NCBI RefSeq assembly: GCF_024971095.1 | Contig: NZ_CP069717.1 | Coordinates: 1,922,001 to 1,986,000 of the forward strand | DNA length: 64,000 nt | Origin: Microbacterium neungamense | GTDB lineage: Bacteria > Actinomycetota > Actinomycetes > Actinomycetales > Microbacteriaceae | Reading direction: 5' to 3' | Shown: piece by piece, positions 1-8,310 of the stretch | Layout: each line of letters opens with the position of its first letter | Numbering within the stretch: position 1 is the stretch's first letter | Notes under the pieces: generated by a model | Seen by the model: the letters and a program-made list of their open reading frames with translations, nothing else | Told to the model about the DNA's origin: nothing | Databases searched by the model: none | Position numbers and translations under genes: made by a program

Positions 1-1
1 C

Positions 2-658
2 ATCGCGGCGGCCACCGGCGCCGAGCTGGTCAGCTCCACGCTCGTGAACGAGGGCGGCGGCATCCACGTCGACGGCGAGGGCACCGTGCTGCTCACCGAC
101 ACCGTACAGCTCGACCCGCGCCGCAACCCGTACCTGGACCGCACGCGCGTGGAGGCGGAGATGCTCCGCACGATCGGCGCCACCACCGCGGTCTGGCTGC
201 CCCGCGGCCTCACCCGCGACTACGACGAGTTCGGCACGAACGGCCACGTCGACATCGTGGCGACCCTGCCCTCCCCGGGCGTGCTGCTGATGCACGCGCA
301 GGAGGACCCGGCGCACCCCGATCACCAGGTGATGGCCGAGCTGCGCGCACACCTGGAGACCCAGACGGACGCCGCCGGCCGCACCTTCGAGATCGTCGAC
401 CTGCCGGCGCCGTCCACCCTCCGCGACGACGAGGGCTTCGTGGACTGGAGCTACGTCAACCACCTCGTCACGAACGACGGCGTGGTCGCGTGCGGCTTCG
501 GCGACGAGAAGGCGGATGCCCGCGCCCGCGCCATCCTGTCCGACGTGTACCCCGGTCGCCGCGTCGTCACGGTGGACGCGCGCCCGCTGTTCGACCGCGG
601 CGGCGGCATCCACTGCATCACGCAGCAGCAGCCCGCCCTGCCCGACACCACCCGCTGA
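2..658 (+). CDS. aguA: Agmatine deiminase (C-terminal part, start lies before the window)
   Basis: Hydrolyses agmatine to N-carbamoylputrescine and ammonia, a cytoplasmic step of arginine-to-putrescine breakdown. The reading frame is open from base 2, so the N-terminus is upstream; the internal GTG at 44 is not the real start. The C-terminal third shows the family hallmarks: a VNEGGGIHVDG segment, the YVNHLVTNDGVV stretch, and the GGGIHCITQQQP motif whose Cys is the amidinotransferase-type nucleophile. An amidase gene follows after about 90 bp with its own ribosome binding site, so the two may be one polyamine/agmatine unit. Family assignment is firm; the true length cannot be seen. Confidence 0.9.
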   Translation: MAAATGAELVSSTLVNEGGGIHVDGEGTVLLTDTVQLDPRRNPYLDRTRVEAEMLRTIGATTAVWLPRGLTRDYDEFGTNGHVDIVATLPSPGVLLMHAQEDPAHPDHQVMAELRAHLETQTDAAGRTFEIVDLPAPSTLRDDEGFVDWSYVNHLVTNDGVVACGFGDEKADARARAILSDVYPGRRVVTVDARPLFDRGGGIHCITQQQPALPDTTR

Positions 659-749
659 ACGCCCGCCGAGACACAGCCGCCGGCCGCGGCCGGAAAGCCG
701 CCCCAGACGACCCCGGCAACCCGAGACGAACCCTGCAAGGAGTCACCCC

Positions 750-2477
750 ATGTTCGACGTGTACGAACGCTCCATCGCCGACCTGCGCCGTGCGCTGGAG
801 ACCGGCGCGACGACCGCCGTGGAGCTGGTCGACGCCTATCTCGCCCGCATCGACGCCTACGACGCCCCCGACACGCCCACCGCGCTGAACGCGGTCGTCG
901 TGCGCAACCCGGAGGCGCGCGCGGAGGCCGCCGCATCCGACGCCCGGCGCGCCCGCGGCGAGACGCTCGGCCCGCTGGACGGCATCCCGTACACCGCGAA
1001 GGACAGCTACCTGGTGAAGGGGCTCACCGCGGCATCCGGCAGCCCGGCGTTCAAGGACCTCGTCGCCCAGCGCGACGCGTTCACGATCGAGCGGCTGCGC
1101 GCCGGCGGGGCGATCTGCCTGGGCCTGACGAACATGCCGCCGATGGCCAACGGGGGCATGCAGCGCGGCGTGTACGGCCGCGCCGAGAGCCCGTACAACG
1201 CCGACTACCTCACCGCGCCGTTCGCCTCCGGGTCCTCGAACGGATCCGGCACGGCGACGGCGGCGAGCTTCGGCGCCTTCGGCCTGGGCGAGGAGACGTG
1301 GTCGAGCGGGCGGGGACCGGCGACGAACAACGCCCTGTGCGCGTACACGCCGTCCCGCGGCGTGATCTCGGTGCGCGGCAACTGGCCGCTGGTGCCGACC
1401 ATGGACGTCGTCGTGCCGCACACCCGCAGCATGGCGGATCTGCTCGAGGTGCTCGACGTCATCGTCGGCGACGACGCCGAGACGCGGGGCGACTTCTGGC
1501 GCGTGCAGCCGTGGGTGCAGCTGCCCGCGGCATCTGCGGTGCGCCCGGCCTCGTACCCCGCGCTCGCGGTGACGGATGCCGAGCAGGGCGCGGCGGTCCT
1601 GGCGGGAAAGCGCATCGGCATCCCGAAGATGTACATCAACGCCGACCCCGAGGCCGGCACCGCGGAGAACCCCGGCATCGGCGGCCCCACCGGGCGGCGC
1701 ATCGAGACCCGCCCGTCCGTGATCGCCCGCTGGGAGGTCGCGCGCCGCGACCTGGAGGCCGCCGGCGCCACGGTGGTCGAGGTGGACTTCCCGGTCGTGT
1801 CGAACTACGAGGGCGACCGGCCTGGGGCGCCCACGATCGCCACCCGCGGCCTGGTCAGCCCGGAGTACCTGCGCCGGGAGATCGTCGACCTCTCCGCGTG
1901 GGGCTGGGAGGACTTCCTGCAGGCGAACGGTGACCCGGCTCTGCGCTCGCTCGCGGATGTGGACGGGGCGACGATCTTCCCGCATCCGGAGGGTGCGCTG
2001 CCGGACCGGTACGACGGGTTCGACGACGACATCGCGGAGTACCCGGCCTGGGTGCGCGAGCACCCGGGAGCGACGTTCGACGACATGCCGGAGCTCGCCG
2101 ACGGGCTGCGCGGGCTGGAGGAGACCCGCCGCCGCGACCTCGAGGAGTGGATGGACGGGCTGCGCCTGGATGCGGTGGTGTTCCCCGCGGTCGCGGACGT
2201 GGGACCGGCGGACATGGATGTGAACCCGGCATCCGCGGACCTGGGCTGGCGCAACGGCGTCTGGATCGCGAACGGCAACCTGGCGATGCGTCACCTCGGC
2301 ATCCCGAGCGTGACGGTGCCGATGGGCCTGATGGAGGACATCGGCATGCCGATCGGGCTCACCTTCATCGGCCGGGCGTACGACGACACCGAGCTGCTGC
2401 GCGTCGCCTCCGCGTTCGAGGCGATCGGGACCCCCGGCACGCGGCGCACGCCTCCGCCGCGCACGCCGCGGCTCTGA
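750..2477 (+). CDS. Amidase-signature family amidase
   Basis: A 575-residue hydrolase of the amidase-signature (AS) superfamily, which cleaves amide or carbamoyl bonds with a Ser-cisSer-Lys triad. Visible elements are the triad Lys in PYTAKDS, the GSSNGSGTATA glycine/serine loop, and the ETWSSGRGPATNN segment holding the nucleophilic Ser. The ATG at 750 is chosen because AAGGAG sits 8 bp before it; longer upstream extension reads through low-quality arginine/proline-rich codons. Its position directly behind agmatine deiminase suggests it could take the place of the usual nitrilase-type N-carbamoylputrescine amidase, but the substrate is an inference. The C-terminal tail is Pro/Arg-rich and probably disordered. 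Confidence 0.85.
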   Translation: MFDVYERSIADLRRALETGATTAVELVDAYLARIDAYDAPDTPTALNAVVVRNPEARAEAAASDARRARGETLGPLDGIPYTAKDSYLVKGLTAASGSPAFKDLVAQRDAFTIERLRAGGAICLGLTNMPPMANGGMQRGVYGRAESPYNADYLTAPFASGSSNGSGTATAASFGAFGLGEETWSSGRGPATNNALCAYTPSRGVISVRGNWPLVPTMDVVVPHTRSMADLLEVLDVIVGDDAETRGDFWRVQPWVQLPAASAVRPASYPALAVTDAEQGAAVLAGKRIGIPKMYINADPEAGTAENPGIGGPTGRRIETRPSVIARWEVARRDLEAAGATVVEVDFPVVSNYEGDRPGAPTIATRGLVSPEYLRREIVDLSAWGWEDFLQANGDPALRSLADVDGATIFPHPEGALPDRYDGFDDDIAEYPAWVREHPGATFDDMPELADGLRGLEETRRRDLEEWMDGLRLDAVVFPAVADVGPADMDVNPASADLGWRNGVWIANGNLAMRHLGIPSVTVPMGLMEDIGMPIGLTFIGRAYDDTELLRVASAFEAIGTPGTRRTPPPRTPRL

Positions 2478-2501
2478 CGCCGGGCGCGCGGCGTCGCGGC
2501 G

Positions 2502-2964
2502 TCACACCCGGGCGGCCTCGACCCGGATGCGCTCCGCCCCGGTGTACACGTTCATGGAGCGCCCGCGGAGGAAACCGACGAGCGTGAGTCCGGACGCCGC
2601 GGCGAGCTCGACCGCGAGCGACGACGGCGCCGAGACCGCCGCGAGGATGGGGATCAGAATGCGCCGCGAAGAACTCCGGGCCCACGCGGCGCACCGTGGC
2701 CTCCTCGGCGACCGCCTTGGCGCCGTTCTCGCAGAACTCCGCGATGTGCCGTCTGTCCTCCTCCGGCCAGGCGCAGCCGGGACAGTCGAACCCGTCCTTC
2801 TGGTTGACTCGCGTCAGGGTCTGCACCGAGCGCACGATCCCCATCTGCTCGTGCGCGATCTGCAGGGCGTGCAGCACGGCCGGCACGCCCACGGCCACCT
2901 CCTTCGGAGCCGTCACGCGCAGACGCGTCTCGTCGATGTCCTCTGTCGGGGGGTTCCGGGCCAT
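2502..2964 (-). pseudogene. Deletion fusion: YdeP-type molybdopterin oxidoreductase start joined to fdhD end
   Basis: Reading leftward from the ATG at 2964, about 100 residues match the N-terminus of the FdhF/YdeP-type formate dehydrogenase-like alpha subunit (motifs [10 protein letters not shown] and [16 protein letters not shown], then EFFAAHS). Near 2655 this homology stops. In another frame the sequence then continues as the C-terminus of FdhD, the sulfurtransferase that activates formate dehydrogenase ([31 protein letters not shown]), ending at a TGA at 2502. The active-site body of the oxidoreductase and the start of fdhD are both missing, so one internal deletion of a former adjacent gene pair is the simplest reading. 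The product cannot be functional. Confidence 0.8.
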
Positions 2965-3061
2965 GGGGCGAGAATAGACCACGATCGCCGCTGCGCGGCG
3001 CCCCGCGTCACAGGCGCCCGGCGCCGGGCCTCGCGGCCTCAGGCCGCGAACCCCGCGGACC

Positions 3062-3490
3062 TCACGTCGCGAGACCGCCCAGGCCGACCCAGGACGCCCC
3101 GCCGTCGGCCTCCACCTGCTTCTTCCACACCGGCAGCTCCGCCTTCACGCTCTCGACCAGCGCGCGGCACACCTCGAAGGCGTCGGCGCGATGCGCGGAC
3201 GACACCGCGCACACGATGGCCGTCTCACCCACGCCGAGCGCCCCGACGCGGTGGCTGATCGCGATCCTCAGCCCCGCCGCATCCGCATCGGCGGCGAGCG
3301 CGGCGAGGAAGCGCCCGGCATCCGGGTGCGCGCTGTACTCCAGCCGCACCACGCGCCCCTCGGCATCCGGGTCGTGGTCGCGCACAGTGCCGACGAAGAG
3401 CGCGGTGGCGCCGGCCGCGGCATCCGCCACCGCGGTCAGGTGCGCGGCGACGTCCAGCGGCTGCGCGGAGATCTCACTGCGCACGATCAC
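3062..3490 (-). CDS. moaE: Molybdopterin synthase catalytic subunit MoaE
   Basis: Large subunit of molybdopterin synthase, which with thiocarboxylated MoaD inserts the dithiolene sulfurs into precursor Z in the cytoplasm. At 142 residues it has family length. Visible features are FVGTVRDHDP near residue 33, the HRVGALGVGETAI strand, and the C-terminal ELPVWKKQ motif containing the catalytic lysines. The GTG start at 3490 overlaps the TGA of the upstream mog gene by two bases, so the two are translationally coupled. Its former customer, a formate dehydrogenase-like enzyme, is deleted right next door, so the cofactor must serve enzymes elsewhere or the pair is a leftover. Confidence 0.93.
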   Translation of the reverse strand: MIVRSEISAQPLDVAAHLTAVADAAAGATALFVGTVRDHDPDAEGRVVRLEYSAHPDAGRFLAALAADADAAGLRIAISHRVGALGVGETAIVCAVSSAHRADAFEVCRALVESVKAELPVWKKQVEADGGASWVGLGGLAT

Positions 3491-3972
3491 GGGTGATCAC
3501 CCCCGTCGAGCTGCGAGAGCGCGTGCGCGGCGACGGAGAGGACGACCGGGATGCCGTCGCGCACCGCGCCCGGCGAGCCGGGGAGGTTCACCACGAGCGC
3601 GCGCCCCGCGATCCCCGCCCGCCCGCGCGAGAGCAGCGCCTGCGGGAGGACGGCGGCGCCGCGGCGGCGCAGCTCCTCGGCGATCCCCGGCAGCTCGCGG
3701 TCGAACAGCTCGTCCATCGCGTCGGGCGTCACGTCCCGCGGGGAGACGCCGGTGCCGCCGGTCGTCACGACCAGACGCGCCCCGGCATCCGCGGCCTCTC
3801 GCACCGCGGCGACGATCTCCGCGACCTCGTCGGGAACCACCCGGACGTCGGCCCGCCAGCCACCGCCCGCGAGGAGTTCGGCGGCGAGCGGACCGGAGAC
3901 GTCCTCGCGCAGCCCCGCCGCGGAGCGATCCGAGACCGTCACCACGACGGCCTGCCTGGTCGGAGCGTTCAT
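3487..3972 (-). CDS. mog: Molybdopterin adenylyltransferase (Mog/MoaB family)
   Basis: Adenylylates molybdopterin before molybdate insertion. The 161-residue protein carries the full MoCF-binding signature: VTVSDRSAAG near the N-terminus, TTGGTGVSPRDVTPDA around residue 90, then the DRELPGIAEELR and NLPGSPGAVRDG motifs. It starts at the ATG at 3972 and overlaps moaE. No moaA, moaC or moeA is present here, so this is a split or reduced molybdenum-cofactor locus. Whether it acts as the adenylyltransferase or as a MoaB-type paralogue cannot be settled from sequence. Confidence 0.9.
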   Translation of the reverse strand: MNAPTRQAVVVTVSDRSAAGLREDVSGPLAAELLAGGGWRADVRVVPDEVAEIVAAVREAADAGARLVVTTGGTGVSPRDVTPDAMDELFDRELPGIAEELRRRGAAVLPQALLSRGRAGIAGRALVVNLPGSPGAVRDGIPVVLSVAAHALSQLDGGDHP

Positions 3973-4097
3973 CCGCTCAGTCTAGATTCCGCCGGGCACC
4001 CGCTCCCGGCCCGGGCACAGGCCGTCGGGGTAGCCTGACCCGACCGGCCCGTGCCCGACGGCGCCGAGTCCGAGAACGTGGAGGACGCACGCCGCCC

Positions 4098-5273
4098 GTG
4101 GTCGACATCGTCATCGTGTTGCTGCTGTTCGCCGCGTTCGTGGCGGGGCTGCGCGCCGGCCTGTTCTCCGCGCTCGGCATGGTCTGCGGGCTCATCGCCG
4201 GAGGGCTCGCCGCGCCGTGGGCGCTGCCCGCCGTGGCGGGCCTCGTGACCGACGAGGCCTGGCGCGGTCCCGCCGTCGTCGCCGCGGCCGTGCTGCTGCT
4301 CGCGGCGGGCGCGGGGATCGGCGCCGCGATGGGCTCGCTGCTGCGCCGCGGCGCCGACCGGCTGCGGATACGGGTCGCCGAGCGCCTGCTCGGCGGGGCG
4401 TTCAGCCTGCTCGCCGCGGTCCTCGCCGTCGTCCTCGCCGGCGCCGGCGTGGCCTCCGCGGGCATCCCCGTGGTCTCCTCGGCGGTGGCGTCGTCGACCG
4501 TGCTGCGCACGATCGACGGGATGACGCCCGAGCCCCTGGACGAGGCGATGGCGCGCCTGCACGAGGCCGTGCTCGGCGACACCGTGCTCCCCACCATCGA
4601 CGGCCTCCTGGACGACAGCGACCTGTCCATCGCCCCCGACGCCGGTGAGATCGACACCGACAATCCCCAGCTCGCCCGGGCCGCGGCCTCGGTGGCCCGG
4701 CTCACCGGCGTCGCCCGGGAGTGCCAGGCGATGCTGTCCGGCACCGGGTTCGTCGCCGCCGAGGACCGCATCGTGACGAACGCCCACGTCGTCGCCGGCG
4801 TCCAGACCCTGCGCGTCGAGCTGCCCGGCGAGCCCGCCCGCGACGGCCACGTGGTGTACTTCGACCCCGTGGACGACCTCGCGGTGGTCGCCGCGGATGT
4901 GGATGCGGCCCCGCTCCCCCTCGGCCAGGCCCTCTCCCCGGGTGCGGGCGGCGTCATCCAGGGCTACCCGCACGGCGGGCCGTTCCGCACCGTACCGGCC
5001 GGCGTCGCGGCATCCGACCCGATGACGGTCGCCGACATCTACGGCGGGACGGGCGCCGAGCGCGACGTGTACGCCCTGCGGGCGCAGGTCGAGCCCGGCA
5101 ACTCCGGCGGACCCCTGCTCACCGAGACCGGCGAGGTGGCCGGCGTCGTGTTCGCTCGCGACGAGGCCCGCGCCGACGTCGGCTACGCCATGACGAACGC
5201 CGAGCTGATGCCGGCGCTCGAGGCGGCCCAGGGCGCGGATCAGCCGGTGGCGACGGGACGCTGCCTGGGGTGA
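4098..5273 (+). CDS. MarP-like membrane-anchored serine protease (CvpA domain plus trypsin-like domain)
   Basis: A 391-residue protein with the architecture of the mycobacterial acid-resistance protease MarP. Four hydrophobic segments of a CvpA/colicin V-type membrane domain fill roughly residues 1-130, followed by a periplasmic trypsin-like protease. The triad is visible: His in TNAHVVAG, Asp in DPVDDLAVVA and the nucleophile in EPGNSGGPLL. A Cys in ARECQAML and one near the C-terminus (GRCLG) could form the family's regulatory disulfide. The GTG at 4098 is chosen because the membrane domain begins there and GGAGG lies 13 bp upstream; the frame is open far upstream, but that part is only GC-rich shadow. 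Confidence 0.87.
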   Translation: MVDIVIVLLLFAAFVAGLRAGLFSALGMVCGLIAGGLAAPWALPAVAGLVTDEAWRGPAVVAAAVLLLAAGAGIGAAMGSLLRRGADRLRIRVAERLLGGAFSLLAAVLAVVLAGAGVASAGIPVVSSAVASSTVLRTIDGMTPEPLDEAMARLHEAVLGDTVLPTIDGLLDDSDLSIAPDAGEIDTDNPQLARAAASVARLTGVARECQAMLSGTGFVAAEDRIVTNAHVVAGVQTLRVELPGEPARDGHVVYFDPVDDLAVVAADVDAAPLPLGQALSPGAGGVIQGYPHGGPFRTVPAGVAASDPMTVADIYGGTGAERDVYALRAQVEPGNSGGPLLTETGEVAGVVFARDEARADVGYAMTNAELMPALEAAQGADQPVATGRCLG

Positions 5274-5400
5274 CAGCCGCCCCGCCGATGCCCGGATGAC
5301 CGCACGGGGATCATGACCGCGCCGGGTTGCCGTCCGCGACCTCGACCTCGAACGCTAGGCTCCCGTCCCTCGCGCGCGGCGCCATGGGACACTGACTTCC

Positions 5401-6897
5401 ATGCCGCAGCCGACCCCCGATGCCCGCCAGAGCCGACGTCTGCCGGAGACGCTGGATGAGTTCCAGGGCGCCGAAGGGCACCCGCACTTCCGCGTGGACG
5501 TCGAGCGTATCCGGTTCTCCCCGTTCTACTCGCGGCTGTCGGCCGTGACGCAGGTGATCTCGCAGGCCGGTGCCGGGCTGGCGGTGCACAACCGGCTCAC
5601 GCACTCCATCAAAGTCGCCGCCGTCGCCAGGGCGATCGCGACGCACCTGTCGGCGCGGACGGACGAACCCGGCCGGATCGCGGCGGAGCTGGGCGGGGCG
5701 CACCCGGTTGTCGTGCAGGCGGCCGCCGCGGCGCACGACCTCGGGCATCCGCCGTTCGGCCACCTCGGCGAGCAGACGCTGGACCGCCTGGCCCGCAGCC
5801 GGTTCGGTCTGACCGAGGGCTTCGAGGGCAACGCGCAGACCTACCGCATCCTCACCCGCCTCGACGAGTACGACCGGCCTGGCGTCGGCCTCAACCTCAC
5901 GGCCGCCGTCCGCGCCGCGGTGCTGAAGTATCCGTGGCGCCGCGGCCATGGCGGGCAGCGCCGCGGAGGGGCGAGCAAGTTCAGCTTCTACGCGATCGAC
6001 GAGCAGGACGCCCGGCAGGCGCTCGACGCCTACCCCCTGATCGAGCCGGGTCAGCAGACCGTCGAATGCTCCATCATGGACATCTCCGACGACATCGCCT
6101 ATTCGCTGCACGACCTCGACGACTTCTACCGCGCCGACCTGCTGAATCCCGCGACGCTGTCCGCAGAGTTCCGGGCCTGGCGCCGGGATCTCGCGAAGCT
6201 GCGCGCCGCCGACGAGGCGGAGCTGGCCTCGGGCAGCAGGAGCCCTGGGCACTCCCTGGAACTGCTGTGGCGGCGGCTGCGGAGCAAAGACGGCTGGATC
6301 GCCGACGAGGACGCCTTCGGCGAGGCGGTCGCGAAGGTGCGGGCCGAGGTGGTCGACGGACTCATCGCCGAGCCCTTCGACGGATCTCTGGCGAGTGAGC
6401 GGTCGCTCGCGCGGTTCACCACGGCCTGGATCCGGCGCCTGCAGTCGTCGATCGAGGTGCACCGGCATCCGGACATCCGCTCGGGGCACGTCAGCCTGAG
6501 CCGCCAGACCTGGCACGAGGTGGCGGTGCTGAAGTTCCTGCATGAGCGGTTCATCCTCGAGCGGCCCGACCTGACGGTGTATCAACGCGGGCAGGCGAGC
6601 GTGCTGGAGCGGCTCGTGGACGGCTTCGCCGCGTGGCTCGACGATCCGCGCGACGCGCGCCGAGCGCCGCGCCGTCTGCTCGACCTCGTCGAGCTCGCCA
6701 CCGACGACTACCGTCGGCTCCGGGAGGATGCGCCGCTGCTGGTCGCCTCTCGGAGCGACGCCGACATCGAGGCCCTGGGCCGAGGGCGCGGGATCATCGA
6801 CTACGTCGCCTCGCTCACCGACGCCCAGGCACTCTCACTCGATGCGCTGCTCACCGGACGGACCGAGCGCCTGTGGGATGCCGGCCAGGGTCTGTGA
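5401..6897 (+). CDS. dgt: Deoxyguanosinetriphosphate triphosphohydrolase-like protein
   Basis: HD-domain enzyme that cleaves dGTP (or other dNTPs) to the nucleoside and tripolyphosphate, controlling nucleotide pools. The 498-residue protein shows the metal ligands in order: HNRLTH at residues 63-68, AHDLGHPPFGH at 111-121 and the later Asp in MDISDDIAYS. GFEGNAQTYRIL is the conserved substrate-pocket stretch. The ATG at 5401 begins a PQPTPDAR leader before the RFSPFYSRLSAVTQV core. It stands alone and ends just before the palindrome at 6943, where the accessory region begins. Confidence 0.93.
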   Translation: MPQPTPDARQSRRLPETLDEFQGAEGHPHFRVDVERIRFSPFYSRLSAVTQVISQAGAGLAVHNRLTHSIKVAAVARAIATHLSARTDEPGRIAAELGGAHPVVVQAAAAAHDLGHPPFGHLGEQTLDRLARSRFGLTEGFEGNAQTYRILTRLDEYDRPGVGLNLTAAVRAAVLKYPWRRGHGGQRRGGASKFSFYAIDEQDARQALDAYPLIEPGQQTVECSIMDISDDIAYSLHDLDDFYRADLLNPATLSAEFRAWRRDLAKLRAADEAELASGSRSPGHSLELLWRRLRSKDGWIADEDAFGEAVAKVRAEVVDGLIAEPFDGSLASERSLARFTTAWIRRLQSSIEVHRHPDIRSGHVSLSRQTWHEVAVLKFLHERFILERPDLTVYQRGQASVLERLVDGFAAWLDDPRDARRAPRRLLDLVELATDDYRRLREDAPLLVASRSDADIEALGRGRGIIDYVASLTDAQALSLDALLTGRTERLWDAGQGL

Positions 6898-6942
6898 TCA
6901 GCCCGGCGGCGTCACGCGGATCCTCGCGCTGAAGTTGCTCAT

Positions 6943-6955
6943 GATAATCATTATC
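6943..6955. promoter_or_regulatory. Fur-family operator-like palindrome
   Basis: GATAAT-C-ATTATC is a perfect 6-1-6 inverted repeat in an otherwise GC-rich stretch, matching the core of Fur/Zur boxes. It lies 15 bp before the GTG at 6970 that opens the FecCD permease fragment, and a 14-codon open frame also starts just to its left on the minus strand. Because the downstream genes are metal-siderophore transport types, a Fur- or Zur-type repressor site is likely. DtxR boxes have a different consensus. Confidence 0.6.
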
Positions 6956-6969
6956 GATACGGTCATCGT

Positions 6970-7475
6970 GTGTCCCCTTCCGCTTTCACGGCTTCGATGC
7001 GCCCGGAGGCGCCTGCGGTCTTCGCCGGCCGGTCCCGCCGCCGGGTTCGCGCTCGCACGTGGCTGCTGTGCGCCTTCTTGACCGTCGCCGTGGGCGTGCT
7101 CGCGGTGGTCTCCGCCGCGACCGGATCGGTGCCGGTCAGCCCGCGTGAAGCCGCACAGCTCGTCGTGGGTCATGTGCTCCCTGGCATGCCCTGGATGTCG
7201 GACGGGTCGCTGTCTCCGCTCCAGGACCAGGCGGTGTGGCACTTCCGACTCCCGCGCGCACTGCTCGCGGGACTGGCAGGAGCCGGGCTGGCACTGGCCG
7301 GCGCCCTGATGCAGGTCACGGTGCGCAACCCCCTCGCCGAGCCGTACGTCCTCGGCGTCTCGTCCGGGGCCGGCGTCGGCGCCGTGACGGTGATCGTGCT
7401 GGGCTCCGCGACGCTCGGCGGCCTGTCACTGAACGTCGCGGCGTTCGCGGGAGCGCTCACGGCCTGTGTCGCGGT
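6970..7475 (+). pseudogene. FecCD-type siderophore ABC permease, N-terminal fragment
   Basis: About 165 residues match the start of FecCD/BtuC-type inner-membrane permeases for iron-siderophore import. They include a first membrane segment (WLLCAFLTVAVGVLAVV), the conserved FRLPRALLAGLAGAGLALAGALMQ block and NPLAEPYVLGVSSGAG. Intact members are about 330-350 residues with 10 membrane segments; here homology stops near 7475, after roughly four. It then runs directly into the ATPase part of an unrelated ABC exporter. The GTG start at 6970 has no obvious Shine-Dalgarno sequence. This is a deletion remnant and not expected to function. Confidence 0.72.
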
Positions 7476-8280
7476 GGCGCGGCCGAGCGCATCACCGAGG
7501 TCCTCGACTGTCCACCGGCTCTGCACACGCCCACCGGCCCGCACCGTCCGGCTCGTGCGTCCGAGGCCGGGCTCGTCTTCGACCGTGTGGGGTTCGCCTA
7601 CGACGATTCCGGACGCATCCTCGACGACTTCTCTCTGCACATCCGGCCGGGAGAGACCGTGGCGCTGGTGGGGACCTTCGGGCGCCGGGAAGACGACAGC
7701 GGCACGGCTGGCGCTGCGCTTGTGGGATCCGGACACGGGAAGCGTCCGGATCGACGGCACGGATCTCCGCGACATCCCCGATGACGAGCTCCGCCGGCTC
7801 GTCTCCGCGGTTCCTCAGTCCTCGCCGCTTCAACGCGGCACGATCCGCTCCAACATCACGCTGGGCGATCCGGAGGCGTGCGACACCGTCATCCGCGCAA
7901 CGGCCGGCGCCGCCGGACTCCTCGACCCCGGGATCGGGCTTCCCGAAGGACTCGACACCCCGATCGGAGAACACGGAACGGGTCTCTCCGGCGGGCAACG
8001 CGCCCGTGTCGCCATCGCCCGCGCACTCCTCAACGATCCCCGGGTACTGATCCTCGACGAGCCGACCGCTTCGCTCGACCCGGCAGCCGATGCGGTGGTG
8101 ATGGAGTTCCTCAACCGGTCACAGGACCGCGCGGTGCTTCTGATCGCGCACAGACCCGAGACGATCGCCACGGCAGACCGCATCGTCCGGCTCGCCGCGG
8201 CGGACACGGAGGCGTCTTCCCCCGCCAGGCCGAATTTTCGTTTACTGATGAACATGAGTACAAATAGCTGTTTGTGCTAG
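7476..8280 (+). pseudogene. ABC exporter ATPase domain, truncated and frameshifted
   Basis: The nucleotide-binding half of an exporter-type ABC protein (membrane plus ATPase fusion), of the kind found in siderophore or lipid export. From about 7476 one frame encodes the linker and first strand (AERITEVLD, LVFDRVGFAYDDSG, IRPGETVALVG). An extra base in the G4 run at 7670-7673 then shifts the frame in the middle of Walker A, and the next frame carries GPSGAGKTT, the Q-loop region (SAVPQSSPLQRGTI), the LSGGQRARVAIARAL signature and the Walker B LILDEPTASLD. The exporter's membrane domain is gone, replaced by the FecCD fragment. Both halves point to a lost iron-uptake locus. Confidence 0.75.
8260..8275. 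promoter_or_regulatory. Candidate ArsR-family operator
   Basis: ACAAA-N6-TTTGT is an inverted repeat in an AT-richer patch 35 bp before the ATG of the ArsR-type regulator at 8311. The placement at the head of the regulator's own operon suggests autorepression. It overlaps the last codons of the broken ABC gene. Confidence 0.4.
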
Positions 8281-8310
8281 AGTGGCAGCCACCGAGCAAG
8301 GAGATTCACG

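Noticed and set aside
618..2294. Long open frame antisense to the amidase
   Set aside because: Composition is Arg/His/Ala-rich without motifs, whereas the amidase frame has the full catalytic signature.
6898..6942. A 14-codon minus-strand frame starting at the Fur-type palindrome
   Set aside because: It has no room for a ribosome binding site beyond the palindrome and no recognisable peptide. It may be the remnant of a divergent gene, but cannot be supported.
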